This document shows positions 47,898 to 57,050 of a stretch of DNA of 64,000 nt, piece by piece. The stretch lies in the NCBI RefSeq assembly GCF_022810305.1, contig NZ_JALGQH010000002.1, positions 248,001-312,000 on the forward strand, given 5' to 3'. Made by a program: the position numbers and the translations under genes. The DNA comes from Rhodococcus sp. ARC_M6 (GTDB lineage Bacteria > Actinomycetota > Actinomycetes > Mycobacteriales > Mycobacteriaceae). The notes under the pieces were generated by a model that was not told the DNA's origin, searched no databases, and saw only the letters and a program-made list of their open reading frames with translations. The stretch's first letter is position 1. Each line of letters starts with the position of its first letter.

Positions 47898-48581
47898 GTG
47901 GTTTCACTGATCACCGAAGGCAGCGCGAACGACGATCGTGGTCGTCCGTTCAAACGCCGACGAGTGTGGCCTGTCGTTGCGGTGTTCGCTGTACTCGCCG
48001 TCCTGGGCAGCACACTGTGGATCCGCATCCTTACGGCCGACGCGGCCCTGAGCGAGACCGTGGCGTGCAACCGTCCGCAGGCTTCCTCCGATCCGGCCGC
48101 CCCGGCGCCGCTGCCACTCGGAACGGTGGTGGATCGCACCACGCTACTAGACGTCGAGCCGGCGGCGCTGTCCGCAACCAGGGTTCGGGTATTCAACGCC
48201 AACGGCGAACATGGTCAGGCCTCCCAGGTAGCGGCACAGTTGAAGGACTACGGCTTTGCCAGTGCCCCGGACGTTCAGGTCGGCAACGACCCTGTCTACG
48301 TCGACCAGAACATGCAGTGCCAAGGCCAGATTCGCTTCGGCGCAAACGGAACTGCCGCCGCTAGCGCGGTGTGGCTGGTCGCGCCCTGCGCGGAGTTGAT
48401 CAGGGACGGCCGCACCGACGACACCGTCGACTTGGCACTGGGCACCTACACACCGTCCAGTTTGTCTCCCAGCACCGACGCAGCCGAGATCCTTCGTGCC
48501 CTCGCGGAGCAGCCTGCTAATGCACAGGCCGCCCCGATGGACATCGGACTCCTCAAGGCAGCCCGTACCGCTAGGTGCTGA
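47898..48581 (+). CDS. cei: Cell envelope integrity protein Cei (LytR C-terminal domain)
   Basis: 227 residues from GTG 47898. An N-terminal cytosolic basic patch (RPFKRRRVWP), one membrane segment (about 24-43) and an extracytoplasmic LytR_C domain: VRVFNANGEHGQASQVAAQLKDYGFASAPDVQVGNDP and RFGANGTAAASAVWLVAPCAEL. Mycobacterial Rv2700 (Cei) is needed for envelope integrity and virulence. Here the assignment rests on domain architecture plus synteny (DUF4193-cei-suhB). Two Cys pairs could form disulfides outside. The 3' end overlaps suhB by 11 bases. Confidence 0.88.
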   Translation: MVSLITEGSANDDRGRPFKRRRVWPVVAVFAVLAVLGSTLWIRILTADAALSETVACNRPQASSDPAAPAPLPLGTVVDRTTLLDVEPAALSATRVRVFNANGEHGQASQVAAQLKDYGFASAPDVQVGNDPVYVDQNMQCQGQIRFGANGTAAASAVWLVAPCAELIRDGRTDDTVDLALGTYTPSSLSPSTDAAEILRALAEQPANAQAAPMDIGLLKAARTARC

Positions 48582-49437
48582 TCGGTTCGCCGCCGCCCCC
48601 GGCAGTGAGCATGTGTGCAAAGTCGTCGGCAATTCCTGCAGCGCAGGCGTAGACGATCTCTCCCCCGGCTGACGTCGAATTCGGTCCGGGTATCCGAATG
48701 ACAGCGCCGGCTTCCTCCGCGATCAGCGACCCGGCCGCCCAATCCCACGGACTCAACCCGTGCTCGAAATGGGCGTCGACGCGCCCCGTTGCGACCATGC
48801 ACAAATCAAGTGCAGCCGAACCGATCCGCCTGATGTCACGTACCTGCGGCAAGATCTCGGCGATCAGTCGTCCCTGAACCTTCCGACGTTTGGCGTCATA
48901 GCCGAAACCCGTGGCCACCAACGCCATTGACAGGTCCGTCACCGAATTGGAGGCGAGCTCACTGACGTTGCCGTCGACGTCGGTCATCGTTGCTCCGCCG
49001 CCGCGATGCGCGGAGTACGTCGCACGCATGGACACGTCCACCACCGCACCCGCTACCGACATGCCATCGATCTGTACCGCAACCGACACGGAGAAGGCCG
49101 GAATACCGTAGAGAAAGTTCACGGTTCCGTCGATCGGATCGACTACCCAACGGACACCGTCACAATCATCAGTGCCGCCACCTTCCTCGCCGAGAATCGA
49201 ATCCGCCGGCCGAAGTTTCGCGAGCAGATCCCGAATCACTTCTTCGGTCTCGGTGTCGACGATCGTCACCGGGTCCGTCGGGGTGCTCTTGACCTCCACC
49301 GAATCATCGTGAAGTACACCCGAACCCACTACTCCGAATACTTCGGGACGCCGTGCCCGAACGTGTGCCGCCGCGGCCTCCGCGACCGTCACCGCCACCA
49401 CTCTCAGCACTGCTGGATCTACCGAATTTGCGGACAC
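48571..49437 (-). CDS. suhB: Inositol-1-monophosphatase SuhB
   Basis: About 288 residues from GTG 49437 (VSANSVDPAVLRVV); earlier in-frame ATGs at 49539 and 49485 are possible, but their extensions look non-conserved. Metal-binding motifs of the lithium-sensitive phosphatase fold are complete: SILGEEGG, WVVDPIDGTVNFLYG and PWDWAAGSLIAEEAGAV. It dephosphorylates inositol 1-phosphate, which feeds phosphatidylinositol mannosides and lipoarabinomannan. Homologue of Rv2701c. Divergent from ppgK. Confidence 0.92.
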   Translation of the reverse strand: MSANSVDPAVLRVVAVTVAEAAAAHVRARRPEVFGVVGSGVLHDDSVEVKSTPTDPVTIVDTETEEVIRDLLAKLRPADSILGEEGGGTDDCDGVRWVVDPIDGTVNFLYGIPAFSVSVAVQIDGMSVAGAVVDVSMRATYSAHRGGGATMTDVDGNVSELASNSVTDLSMALVATGFGYDAKRRKVQGRLIAEILPQVRDIRRIGSAALDLCMVATGRVDAHFEHGLSPWDWAAGSLIAEEAGAVIRIPGPNSTSAGGEIVYACAAGIADDFAHMLTAGGGGEPIST

Positions 49438-49578
49438 GTCGGACAGGGAAATCTCTTGTGAAGGCACTCGCCCATCGGAACACATCGGCATGCAGGGCAC
49501 CACTCGTCGGGCCTGAAGGTTAATGTTTGCGTGCGGCAATCACGACGTTCTCATTCGAGCCCTCAGGAGTATCAGGCG

Positions 49579-50334
49579 ATGACAACCACAGGTTTCGGTA
49601 TCGATGTCGGCGGCAGTGGCGTCAAGGGCGGCACTATCGACTTGAACACCGGCGAGATGATCGGCGACCGCATCAAGATTCTGACGCCGCAACCTGCCAC
49701 TCCGGACGCGATAGCCGCGACAGTGGCGCAGATCGTCGAGCAGGCCGGCTGGGACGGCCCCGTGGGCATCACGTTGCCGGCTGTGATCACCGGCGGCATC
49801 GCGCGCAGTGCCGCGAACATCGACAAGTCGTGGATCGGAACCGACGCGTCGGCCTTGTTCGGCACAGCGCTCGGCGGACGCGCAGTCACGGTCCTCAACG
49901 ACGCCGACGCCGCCGGCATCGCCGAAGACGCGTTCGGCGCCGGCAAGGACACGTCGGGCGTAGTCATCTTGCTCACCTTCGGCACCGGCATCGGATCGGC
50001 CGTTCTGCACAACGGTGTCCTGTTGCCTAACACGGAGTTCGGTCACCTCGAAGTCGACGGCAAGGAAGCCGAGCACCGCGCTGCGTCGTCGGTGAAGGAA
50101 AAGAAGGACCTGAGTTACAAGGAATGGGCCGCCGAGGTGTCCAAGGTTCTCGTCACTTTCGAGAACTTGCTCTGGCCAGATCTATTCATCGCCGGCGGTG
50201 GCATCAGCCGCAAGCACGAGAAGTGGATTCCGTTGCTCACTAACCGTACGAAGGTGGTTCCCGCCACTCTTCTGAACACTGCCGGCATCGCGGGAGCAGC
50301 TCTGGCGTCGTCCCAGTCTGCGACTTCCGCCTGA
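49579..50334 (+). CDS. ppgK: Polyphosphate glucokinase
   Basis: 251 residues from ATG 49579 with AGGAG upstream. ROK-type sugar-kinase fold: FGIDVGGSGVKGGTIDL (phosphate 1), VGITLPAVITGG, NDADAAGIAEDAFGAGKD with the catalytic Asp, and LTFGTGIGSAVLHNGVLL (phosphate 2). It phosphorylates glucose using polyphosphate (and ATP). Homologue of Rv2702, just upstream of sigA as in mycobacteria. No signs of decay. Confidence 0.93.
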   Translation: MTTTGFGIDVGGSGVKGGTIDLNTGEMIGDRIKILTPQPATPDAIAATVAQIVEQAGWDGPVGITLPAVITGGIARSAANIDKSWIGTDASALFGTALGGRAVTVLNDADAAGIAEDAFGAGKDTSGVVILLTFGTGIGSAVLHNGVLLPNTEFGHLEVDGKEAEHRAASSVKEKKDLSYKEWAAEVSKVLVTFENLLWPDLFIAGGGISRKHEKWIPLLTNRTKVVPATLLNTAGIAGAALASSQSATSA

Positions 50335-50405
50335 CCGGCCGGGTGAAATCGGGGATGAAATAGCCGTTACCGGCCGTCGTGACGTAAGAGTTTCCTGAGA
50401 GTCGT

Positions 50406-50411
50406 TACAAT
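50406..50411 (+). promoter_or_regulatory. Candidate -10 element of the sigA promoter
   Basis: TACAAT lies about 100 bases upstream of the sigA GTG and fits the TANNNT -10 rule. A GTGACG about 21 bases upstream would be a poorly spaced -35. A single-hexamer call only. Confidence 0.35.
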
Positions 50412-50508
50412 GGTGAAGTCCGGCTGCGCGCCGGCCACAACCATTGACCTCTCCGCCGGATCACCACTCTGGCGTGACGCCGCACGACACCGTCACGAAA
50501 GGGCGTAC

Positions 50509-51894
50509 GTGGCAGCCACCGATACACGTCAGACTGCTGATTCTCCATCAGAGTCAGAGCCACAATCTCCAGCCGTGGAGGCGGCCACTGTCTCAGCTCC
50601 GGCTACCGTCACAGCTCCGGCTGCAAAGAAGGCCCCGGCTAAGAAGGCCCCCGCCAAGAAAGCAGCAGCAAAGAAGGCTCCCGCCAAGAAAGCTCCGGCA
50701 AAGAAAGCCGCTGCCAAGAAGGCCAGCCCGAAGAAGGCCGGAGATCCCCTGGACGGCGCCGAAGACGGCGATGTTCAGTTGGAAGACATCGACATCACGG
50801 ATGGTGATCTCGAAGAGGCCGAGTCCGATGTAGTCGAGGTCGTCGCCGTCGGCGAGGACGAAGAGACTGCCACCGCGGAGCCGACCGACAAGGACAAGGC
50901 TTCCGGAGACTTCGTCTGGGACGAAGAAGAATCCGAGGCTCTGCGCCAGGCTCGTAAGGATGCCGAACTGACGGCCTCCGCCGACTCGGTTCGTGCCTAC
51001 CTCAAGCAGATCGGCAAGGTCGCACTCCTCAACGCAGAAGAGGAAGTCGAGCTCGCCAAGCGCATCGAAGCCGGCCTGTACGCCGTGCAGATCATGGCCG
51101 ACCTGGCCGAAAAGGGCGAAAAGTTGCCCGCAGCCCAGCGCCGCGACATGAGCTGGATCTGCCGCGACGGCAACCGTGCCAAGAACCACCTTCTCGAAGC
51201 AAACCTCCGTCTGGTCGTATCGCTCGCCAAGCGTTACACCGGCCGCGGCATGGCCTTCCTGGACCTCATCCAGGAAGGCAACCTGGGCCTTATCCGTGCA
51301 GTCGAGAAGTTCGACTACACCAAGGGCTACAAGTTCTCGACCTACGCGACGTGGTGGATCCGTCAGGCCATCACCCGCGCGATGGCCGACCAGGCCCGCA
51401 CCATCCGTATCCCGGTGCACATGGTCGAGGTCATCAACAAGCTCGGCCGCATCCAGCGTGAGCTGCTCCAGGATCTGGGCCGCGAGCCCACCCCGGAAGA
51501 GCTCGCCAAGGAAATGGACATCACGCCCGAGAAGGTGCTGGAGATCCAGCAGTACGCGCGTGAGCCCATCTCTCTCGACCAGACCATCGGCGACGAGGGC
51601 GACAGCCAGCTCGGTGACTTCATCGAGGACTCCGAGGCAGTTGTCGCAGTTGACGCCGTCTCGTTCACCTTGCTGCAGGATCAGTTGCAGTCTGTCCTCG
51701 AGACGCTGTCCGAGCGCGAAGCCGGCGTCGTTCGCCTCCGCTTCGGCCTCACCGACGGCCAGCCGAGGACTTTAGACGAAATCGGACAGGTCTACGGCGT
51801 CACGCGCGAGCGTATCCGTCAGATCGAATCGAAGACCATGTCGAAGCTGCGCCACCCGTCGCGTTCGCAGGTATTGCGCGACTACCTCGACTAG
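50509..51894 (+). CDS. sigA: Primary sigma factor SigA (RpoD)
   Basis: 461 residues from GTG 50509 (GAAAGGG upstream). The N-terminal 75 residues are Ala/Lys-rich (repeated KKAPAKKA), then an acidic stretch, then regions 1.2 ([33 protein letters not shown]), 2 ([57 protein letters not shown]), 3 and 4 ([39 protein letters not shown]). This is the housekeeping sigma factor that directs RNA polymerase to -35/-10 promoters. Homologue of Rv2703, with a strong terminator behind it. Confidence 0.97.
   Translation: MAATDTRQTADSPSESEPQSPAVEAATVSAPATVTAPAAKKAPAKKAPAKKAAAKKAPAKKAPAKKAAAKKASPKKAGDPLDGAEDGDVQLEDIDITDGDLEEAESDVVEVVAVGEDEETATAEPTDKDKASGDFVWDEEESEALRQARKDAELTASADSVRAYLKQIGKVALLNAEEEVELAKRIEAGLYAVQIMADLAEKGEKLPAAQRRDMSWICRDGNRAKNHLLEANLRLVVSLAKRYTGRGMAFLDLIQEGNLGLIRAVEKFDYTKGYKFSTYATWWIRQAITRAMADQARTIRIPVHMVEVINKLGRIQRELLQDLGREPTPEELAKEMDITPEKVLEIQQYAREPISLDQTIGDEGDSQLGDFIEDSEAVVAVDAVSFTLLQDQLQSVLETLSEREAGVVRLRFGLTDGQPRTLDEIGQVYGVTRERIRQIESKTMSKLRHPSRSQVLRDYLD
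50626..50722. repeat. Ala/Lys codon repeats in the sigA 5' region
   Basis: About 97 bases made of repeated AAGAAGGCC(C/T)-type units that encode [17 protein letters not shown]. Base composition and codon repetition suggest slippage-driven length variation of the disordered N-terminal tail, as in other actinobacterial sigma factors. Confidence 0.7.
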
Positions 51895-51910
51895 CCACAA
51901 CATTTACATC

Positions 51911-51949
51911 CAGAACGGCCCTCGGATCCTTGATCCGAGGGCCGTTCTG
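51911..51949 (+). terminator. sigA terminator
   Basis: A perfect 18-bp stem with a 3-nt CTT loop (51911-51928 with 51932-51949) starting 17 bases past the sigA stop. TTATTT follows on the plus strand. On the minus strand it also lies behind the dead phosphatase gene. Confidence 0.9.
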
Positions 51950-52350
51950 TTATTTCGACAAGATCTCAGTTGAGAAGTTTTCCTGCAGCGACGCGATATC
52001 TGCGTCGGTGAGACCCAATCCCTGCCGACGTAATTGTCAAAGTTGCCGTACTTCTGGTCGAAGGCCGCAAACGAAGCATCGAGCCAGGACTGCTCGAACC
52101 GGCTGGACCGCGAAACGATCGCTTCACGACCGCCCGGAAGCGCCGGGCCGGGGGACGTACCGCCCAGATAGTGATTGCTCAACATGTAGTCGGCATTCAC
52201 CGCCTCCCGGTCCACGCCGGGATGGTGAGCAGAACTGCCGTCATCCGCCCGTTGCGGTCCTTGCCCGACGTGCGGTGAGACATCACCGCGCCGTTGGCAG
52301 CTTCGACGTTTGTCAGTGCGTCGTGAAACGCCTTGCTGGCGACGAAATCA
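51950..52350 (-). pseudogene. Decayed protein-tyrosine phosphatase (Y_phosphatase3/PtpB-like), C-terminal part
   Basis: Three minus-strand frames together read like the C-terminal half of an actinobacterial tyrosine phosphatase. The first (about 52350-52215) has GAVMSHRTSGKDRNGRM, where intact enzymes have HCTAGKDRTG, so the catalytic Cys codon has become Arg (TGC to CGC). After one frame change comes DREAVNADYMLSNHYLGG...FEQSWLDASFAAFDQKYGNFDNYV. After a second comes GLGLTDADIASLQENFSTEILSK and a stop. The N-terminal half is absent, and the KhtU-type gene begins where it should be. Two frameshifts, a lost nucleophile and truncation make this a pseudogene. Confidence 0.8.
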
Positions 52351-53520
52351 GGCTTTGGTACGAACTTTGATGTACATCGAGGCGACAGGTTCGACAATTC
52401 TTGCCGCAACCGGACCGATCACTGCCATCAGGAGAACGTATGCCGTTGCGAGCGCCGCCAATTCAGCCTCGACGGCACCGGCAGAGACGGCAAGTCCAGC
52501 GATGATGATCGAGAACTCACCGCGTGCAATCAGTGCTGCGCCGGCGCGGGCCTGACCCATCCGAGCCACACCTTGTCGCTTGGCGGCCCAAGCACCCGTC
52601 ATGAGCTTGGTGACAGCCGTGACCACGGCCAGCAACGCCGCCCACCCGATGACCGGCGGAATTGTGCTCGGATCAGTGTTGAGCCCGAACACGACGAAGA
52701 ACATGGCCGCGAACAGATCTCGCAGCGGCTCGAGGACCCGACTGGCATTGCGTGCCGTCGAACCCGAGATCGCGATACCGAGAAGGAAGGCGCCGACGGC
52801 GGCTGATACCTGCATCGCGGAACTGATGCCAGCTACCAACAATGCCGCACCCAGCAATTTGAGCAGCAACGTCTCACTGTCGGGGCTGTCCAGCAGAGCG
52901 GAGACATAGCGCCCATATCGCAGTGCCACCACGAGAACCACGGTGATCACCAACAGCGAGATTCCCACGGCTTCCAGCCCACCCATGAAGCTCACGCCGG
53001 CAAGCATCGCCGTCAAGATAGGCAGGTAGAGCGCCATCGCGAGATCCTCGAACACCAGGATCGACAAGACGACCGGCGTTTCACGGTTACCCAAACGCCC
53101 GAGGTCGCTGAGAACTTTCGCAATGATTCCCGACGAGGAAATGTAGGTGACACCGGCCATGACCGTCGCACCGACAACACCCCAGCCCAGCATGAGTCCG
53201 ACTACCGCGCCCGGTGTCGCGTTGAGGACAAGATCGACCAAGCCCGCGACCCGCGAGCGTTTGAGCCCAGTCATCAACTCCGCTGCGGTGTACTCGAGGC
53301 CAAGCAGAAGCAAGAGGAGAACAATGCCGATTTCACTGGCGAGGTGCGAGAACTCACCGATATCGCCGAGCTGAATGAATCCGCCCTGCCCGAAGCACAG
53401 GCCGCCGATCAGGTAAAACGGGATCGGCGACATGCCGAACCGAGCTGCAAGCCTTCCGAGTAATCCGAGCACGAAAAAGACCGCGCCGAGTTCGATCAGC
53501 GCGAGGGTGGTTGTGTTCAC
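52348..53520 (-). CDS. khtU: Cation:proton antiporter membrane subunit (KhtU/KefB-like)
   Basis: 390 residues with about 12 membrane segments of the CPA2 family: LALIELGAVFFVLGLLGRLAARFGMSPIPFYLIGGLCFGQGG at the start, SEIGIVLLLLLLGLEYTAAEL, and the discontinuous helices TYISSSGIIAKVLSDLGRLGNRETPVVLSILVFEDLAMA with the conserved acidic pair. It lacks RCK domains; the partner RCK-C protein is encoded separately seven bases upstream, as in the KhtTU K+/H+ antiporter of Bacillus. It exports K+ or Na+ in exchange for protons. Confidence 0.88.
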   Translation of the reverse strand: MNTTTLALIELGAVFFVLGLLGRLAARFGMSPIPFYLIGGLCFGQGGFIQLGDIGEFSHLASEIGIVLLLLLLGLEYTAAELMTGLKRSRVAGLVDLVLNATPGAVVGLMLGWGVVGATVMAGVTYISSSGIIAKVLSDLGRLGNRETPVVLSILVFEDLAMALYLPILTAMLAGVSFMGGLEAVGISLLVITVVLVVALRYGRYVSALLDSPDSETLLLKLLGAALLVAGISSAMQVSAAVGAFLLGIAISGSTARNASRVLEPLRDLFAAMFFVVFGLNTDPSTIPPVIGWAALLAVVTAVTKLMTGAWAAKRQGVARMGQARAGAALIARGEFSIIIAGLAVSAGAVEAELAALATAYVLLMAVIGPVAARIVEPVASMYIKVRTKA

Positions 53521-53527
53521 GCGTCAG

Positions 53528-54010
53528 TCAGCCGTTGGTCAAGATTTTTGCCGCAGCGGCGAGACCGTCCGGTGTCCCGACCGCAACCAGGAGATCTCCC
53601 CCGGTAAAAGTGAAATCAGGGTTCGGCGACGGGTTCACCTGCCCCGCGCGCATGACTGCAACAATCGAGACACCGGTGCGTGTTCGCATTCCCGTATCAC
53701 CGAGAGTCTGTCCGTCGTAGCGGGAACCGTCCTTGATGTACAACTGCTTCGTACGGATCCCGGGAACATCGCTGTGCTCCTCTTCGAGTTGCGCAACCAA
53801 CTGAGGCGCACCCAGAAGATTGCTCAACGCAGCGGCTTCTTCCGTGGTGAGCGGCAACGAGGCAGCACAGGCATCGGGATCATCTGCCTTGGAGACGATG
53901 AGGTCGGTATGACCGTCACGGTGAGTGACGACACCCACGCGGCGACCGGAAGCCAGGACAAAATCTTTGCGAGTCCCGATGCCCGGTAGTGGGGTGACTT
54001 CTACATTCAT
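53528..54010 (-). CDS. khtT: RCK_C regulatory subunit of the antiporter (KhtT-like)
   Basis: 160 residues. The N-terminal half has VTPLPGIGTRKDFVLASGRRVGVVTHRDGHTDLIVSK, matching KhtT N-domains. The C-terminal half is a TrkA-C/RCK_C fold (GQTLGDTGMRTRTGVSIVAVMRAGQVNPSPNPDFTFTGGDLLVAVGTPDGLAAAAKIL), which in relatives binds cyclic-di-AMP or another ligand. The pair forms a two-gene unit with the khtU-type gene. Confidence 0.9.
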   Translation of the reverse strand: MNVEVTPLPGIGTRKDFVLASGRRVGVVTHRDGHTDLIVSKADDPDACAASLPLTTEEAAALSNLLGAPQLVAQLEEEHSDVPGIRTKQLYIKDGSRYDGQTLGDTGMRTRTGVSIVAVMRAGQVNPSPNPDFTFTGGDLLVAVGTPDGLAAAAKILTNG

Positions 54011-54083
54011 AGATCAACGGTAGCGCCGATCGCCGACATCCACCGCAATAGGGTTGCAATTTGCTGCTCGCTACTCGCAGCCT

Positions 54084-54461
54084 TCACCGCAGTGCCGGAA
54101 ATACCCCGTTCACGTCGGGCCGGTACTCGGTGACAGACATGACGGCGCCGACGGGTATCGGACCGAAGAGATGCGGAAATCGCATCGAATCCGGATCCGC
54201 CGGAACTCCTGGCTCCCACTTCACGTCTGCGCCCAACAGCGCGGGATCGAGGGTTAGCAATACGACGTCGTCCCGGCCCGCAAAAATCCGATTGGCCGGC
54301 AGGTGAACTTGGTACGGAGTCGACATGTGAACAAATCCTTCGGCCGCAAATCTGTCCGGAATGCGCTCACCGATCTCCTGCGCGCGCTCCCATTCGGCGC
54401 GCGTGCACATGTGTAGCAACTCGACGGGTTCGCTCTCGTTCTGTCCGGATTCCGGTTTCAT
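54084..54461 (-). CDS. DUF952 family protein
   Basis: 125 residues. The DUF952 core is clear: LLHMCTRAEWERAQEIGERIPDRFAAEGFVHMSTPYQVHLPANRIFAGRDDVVLLTLDPALLGADVKWEP, then FPHLFGPIPVGAVMSVTEYRPDVNGVFP. This fold resembles ADP-ribosyl-cyclase/PARP-like domains in structure but its function is unknown. A monocistronic gene. An earlier in-frame start is unlikely. Confidence 0.85.
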   Translation of the reverse strand: MKPESGQNESEPVELLHMCTRAEWERAQEIGERIPDRFAAEGFVHMSTPYQVHLPANRIFAGRDDVVLLTLDPALLGADVKWEPGVPADPDSMRFPHLFGPIPVGAVMSVTEYRPDVNGVFPALR

Positions 54462-54695
54462 CGGCCCAGACTATCGAGCTGTCGGCGAAAAATTCGAATC
54501 AGCTGTCAGCGAACAATTTCAGCACCAGAACCCCAGCCCAGCGCATTTCCAGTGAGACACGACACTAAGAAACGTATGCGGGAACAACCCATGAACCCCA
54601 AACGTCTGTAAGAGTGGATCTACCGCGCCATTCCGACGCGGCGGACCAGGCCCCAGGCACACGGCACGAAAGCCGCTAGCCAGTACGGAGGAGTC

Positions 54696-54887
54696 ATGCC
54701 CGGAACACTGACCAGCCCACAGTTGACCGCTGCCGACCGGTGCGACCGGTGCGGTGCCGGAGCCCGCGTACGCGCGGTGCTTCCCACCGGCGGCGAGCTT
54801 CTCTTCTGTGGACACCACGCAACCGAACACGCGGATCGACTTCGCGAGATGAATGCCGTCGTCTCCGAGAGTGAACCCGCAATCTGA
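54696..54887 (+). CDS. Small conserved actinobacterial zinc-ribbon-like protein (DUF7455-type)
   Basis: 63 residues preceded by a strong GGAGGAG. Sequence elements DRCDRCGAGARVRAVLPTGGELLFCGHHATEHADRLREM show a CxxC pair plus a C-x-H-H pair, a likely zinc site. Close relatives are found in nearly all actinobacteria, often near sigma-factor genes. Function unknown. It has its own terminator at 54935. Confidence 0.85.
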   Translation: MPGTLTSPQLTAADRCDRCGAGARVRAVLPTGGELLFCGHHATEHADRLREMNAVVSESEPAI

Positions 54888-54934
54888 CCAGTCAGCCGGG
54901 GGTGGCCTCTTCACGAGGCGCACCATGAACGCCG

Positions 54935-54968
54935 AAACGGGCGATCACATTTATGTGATCGCCCGTTT
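54935..54968 (+). terminator. Terminator between the small zinc protein and helicase genes
   Basis: A perfect 15-bp stem AAACGGGCGATCACA/TGTGATCGCCCGTTT with a TTTA loop. It serves the plus-strand small gene and, by its symmetry, the convergent helicase gene ending at 54995. Confidence 0.85.
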
Positions 54969-54994
54969 TGCCGTCTTCAGCTAGCCGACTTCGG

Positions 54995-56794
54995 CTACCA
55001 ACTTCGCAGAATCGCGATGCGTTCGGTGAGCTGATCGACCGTTGCGATGGCCGTCGGCGGGCCACCGCACACCCGACGCAATTCCGCGTGAATGATTCCG
55101 TGGGGCTTTCCGGTGCGGTGCACGTTCATCGCAACCAGTCCGTTGAGTTCCTTGCGCAATGCACCCAGTTGATCAGCTGCCGCAGCGCGATCCGACACGA
55201 CAGCTGCGGTCGGTGCCGGCGCGGCAGCCTTCGCAGTGTTGTTGTCGACCTGTGCTGACTGACGCTGACGCAGCAGCGCGCGCATTTGATCGGCGTCGAG
55301 CAACCCAGGCAACCCGAGATAGTCGGCTTCCTCGTCACTTCCGGAGAACGTCGCGGTTCCGAAGGAGGAACCGTCGTAGATCACCTGGTCGAGTTCGGCA
55401 TCGGCACCGAGTGAGGTGAATGCCTTCTCCTCTTCGCCCAGCTCGTCCTTCTGCTTGTTGGCGTCAGCAAGCAGATCGTCGTCGAGCCCGTCCTTCTCAC
55501 GGTGCGGCTTACCGAGGACGTGGTCACGTTGCGCTTCCAGCTGCGACGCCAGATCCAACAGAACCGGCACCGACGGCAGGAAGACACTCGCTGTCTCCCC
55601 CTTGCGACGCGAACGCACGAAACGGCCGATCGCCTGCGCGAAGTAGAGCGGGGTCGAGGCACTAGTCGCATACACGCCGACCGCCAGACGTGGAACGTCG
55701 ACTCCTTCCGACACCATGCGCACGGCGACCATCCACTTGTCGTCACTAGCACCGAATTCGGCAATCCGTTTCGAGGCTGTGGGGTCGTCGGAGAGAACCA
55801 CCGTCGGCACCTCACCGGTGATCGCGGTCAAGGCCTTGGCGTATTCACGAGCGACCGTCTGATCGGTCGCGATGACCAAACCGCCGGCGTCGGGCATGCC
55901 GCCGCTGCGCAACTGCGCCAAACGAGTGTGTGCTGCGTGCAGGACGGCAGGAATCCAGTCGCCCGTAGGGTCCAGGGCGGTGCGCCAGGCCCGAGCCGTC
56001 TGTTCGGCGCTGAGCGGTTCACCGAGCCTGGCCGTGAATTCTTCGCCGGCATTGTTGCGCCAACGAGCTTCACCCGAATAGGCGAGAAACACCACCGGAC
56101 GAACAACGCCGTCCTTGAGTGCATCGGCGTAGCCGTAGGAATGATCGGCTTTCGACCGCAGCAGACCTTCCTTGTCGGGCTCGTACTGCACGAAAGGGAT
56201 TGCGCTGTCATCACTTCGGAACGGAGTTCCCGTCAAAGCCAATCGGCGGGTCGCGTCACCGAATGCTTCCTGGATGGCCTCGCCCCAACTCTTGGCGTCT
56301 CCGCCGTGGTGGATCTCGTCGAGGATGACCAGCGTCTTGCGTCCTTCGGTGCGCACCCGGTGTTTGGTGGGATGCGCCGCAACCTGGGCGTACGTCAGAA
56401 CAACACCGTGATAGTCGCTGGACGTCTGGCCGGTGGAGTTGGAGAACCGCGAGTCGAGAGCCAGGCCCGAGCGCTGCGCCGACTCCGCCCACTGATGTTT
56501 GAGGTGCTCGGTGGGCGCGACAACCGTGATCTGATCAACGGTTCGATCACGGAGCAACTCCGACGCAACCCGCAACGCAAACGTCGTTTTGCCGGCACCC
56601 GGAGTTGCCACCGCGAGGAAATCTCGAGGACTGCTCGACAGGTACTTCGTGAGCGCACGTCGCTGCCAGGCGCGAAGCGACTGCATCGAGGCGGCAGGTT
56701 GCCCTCCGGTGCTCTCGGACGAGTTGTCGGCGTCGGCCTGCCCTGTCACTTCTGCCGCCCCGCTAGCTCTAACCGCAACTGCCTCAGACGTCAT
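54995..56794 (-). CDS. DEAD/DEAH-box helicase (SSL2/XPB-like)
   Basis: 599 residues. SF2 helicase motifs: Q-like LRAWQRRAL (40-48), Walker A ATPGAGKTTF (63-72), VVAPTEHLKHQW, DEIHHGGD (159-166), ALTGTPFRSD, and C-terminal VRMVSEGVDVPRLAVGVYATS and QAIGRFVRSRRKGE (arginine fingers). A Gln/Ala-rich linker and a C-terminal domain follow (MNVHRTGKPHGIIHAELRRVCGG). Found in most actinobacteria; the cellular substrate is unknown (DNA repair or R-loop removal is likely). No restriction or defence gene neighbours. Confidence 0.9.
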   Translation of the reverse strand: MTSEAVAVRASGAAEVTGQADADNSSESTGGQPAASMQSLRAWQRRALTKYLSSSPRDFLAVATPGAGKTTFALRVASELLRDRTVDQITVVAPTEHLKHQWAESAQRSGLALDSRFSNSTGQTSSDYHGVVLTYAQVAAHPTKHRVRTEGRKTLVILDEIHHGGDAKSWGEAIQEAFGDATRRLALTGTPFRSDDSAIPFVQYEPDKEGLLRSKADHSYGYADALKDGVVRPVVFLAYSGEARWRNNAGEEFTARLGEPLSAEQTARAWRTALDPTGDWIPAVLHAAHTRLAQLRSGGMPDAGGLVIATDQTVAREYAKALTAITGEVPTVVLSDDPTASKRIAEFGASDDKWMVAVRMVSEGVDVPRLAVGVYATSASTPLYFAQAIGRFVRSRRKGETASVFLPSVPVLLDLASQLEAQRDHVLGKPHREKDGLDDDLLADANKQKDELGEEEKAFTSLGADAELDQVIYDGSSFGTATFSGSDEEADYLGLPGLLDADQMRALLRQRQSAQVDNNTAKAAAPAPTAAVVSDRAAAADQLGALRKELNGLVAMNVHRTGKPHGIIHAELRRVCGGPPTAIATVDQLTERIAILRSW

Positions 56795-57050
56795 CGGCCG
56801 CGCCTCCGCTGGATTCGCACTGGTGTCTCGAGCTCCTAGATTTTTTCAATGAATGTCCGGCGACGAGCGTAACCGCAGCCACCGACGAAAGCCGCACCCG
56901 AAGTACTTCGGCATGGCCGGATTCACTGGAAGGGCGTTCTCCACCAGGGATTTAGAGAGACGACGGACACAAGTTGTGTCAGAAAAAAATGCGACACAGC
57001 AGTGCTGCAGTTGGGCAACCTGGCATGTCATCAGGAATGCTGGAGTGATC

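Noticed and set aside
54995-56794. The helicase as part of a defence island
   Set aside because: It has no nuclease, methylase or other defence neighbours, and similar helicases are widespread core proteins in actinobacteria.
55502-56839. A 445-residue plus-strand frame
   Set aside because: Antisense to the helicase, which carries all SF2 motifs.
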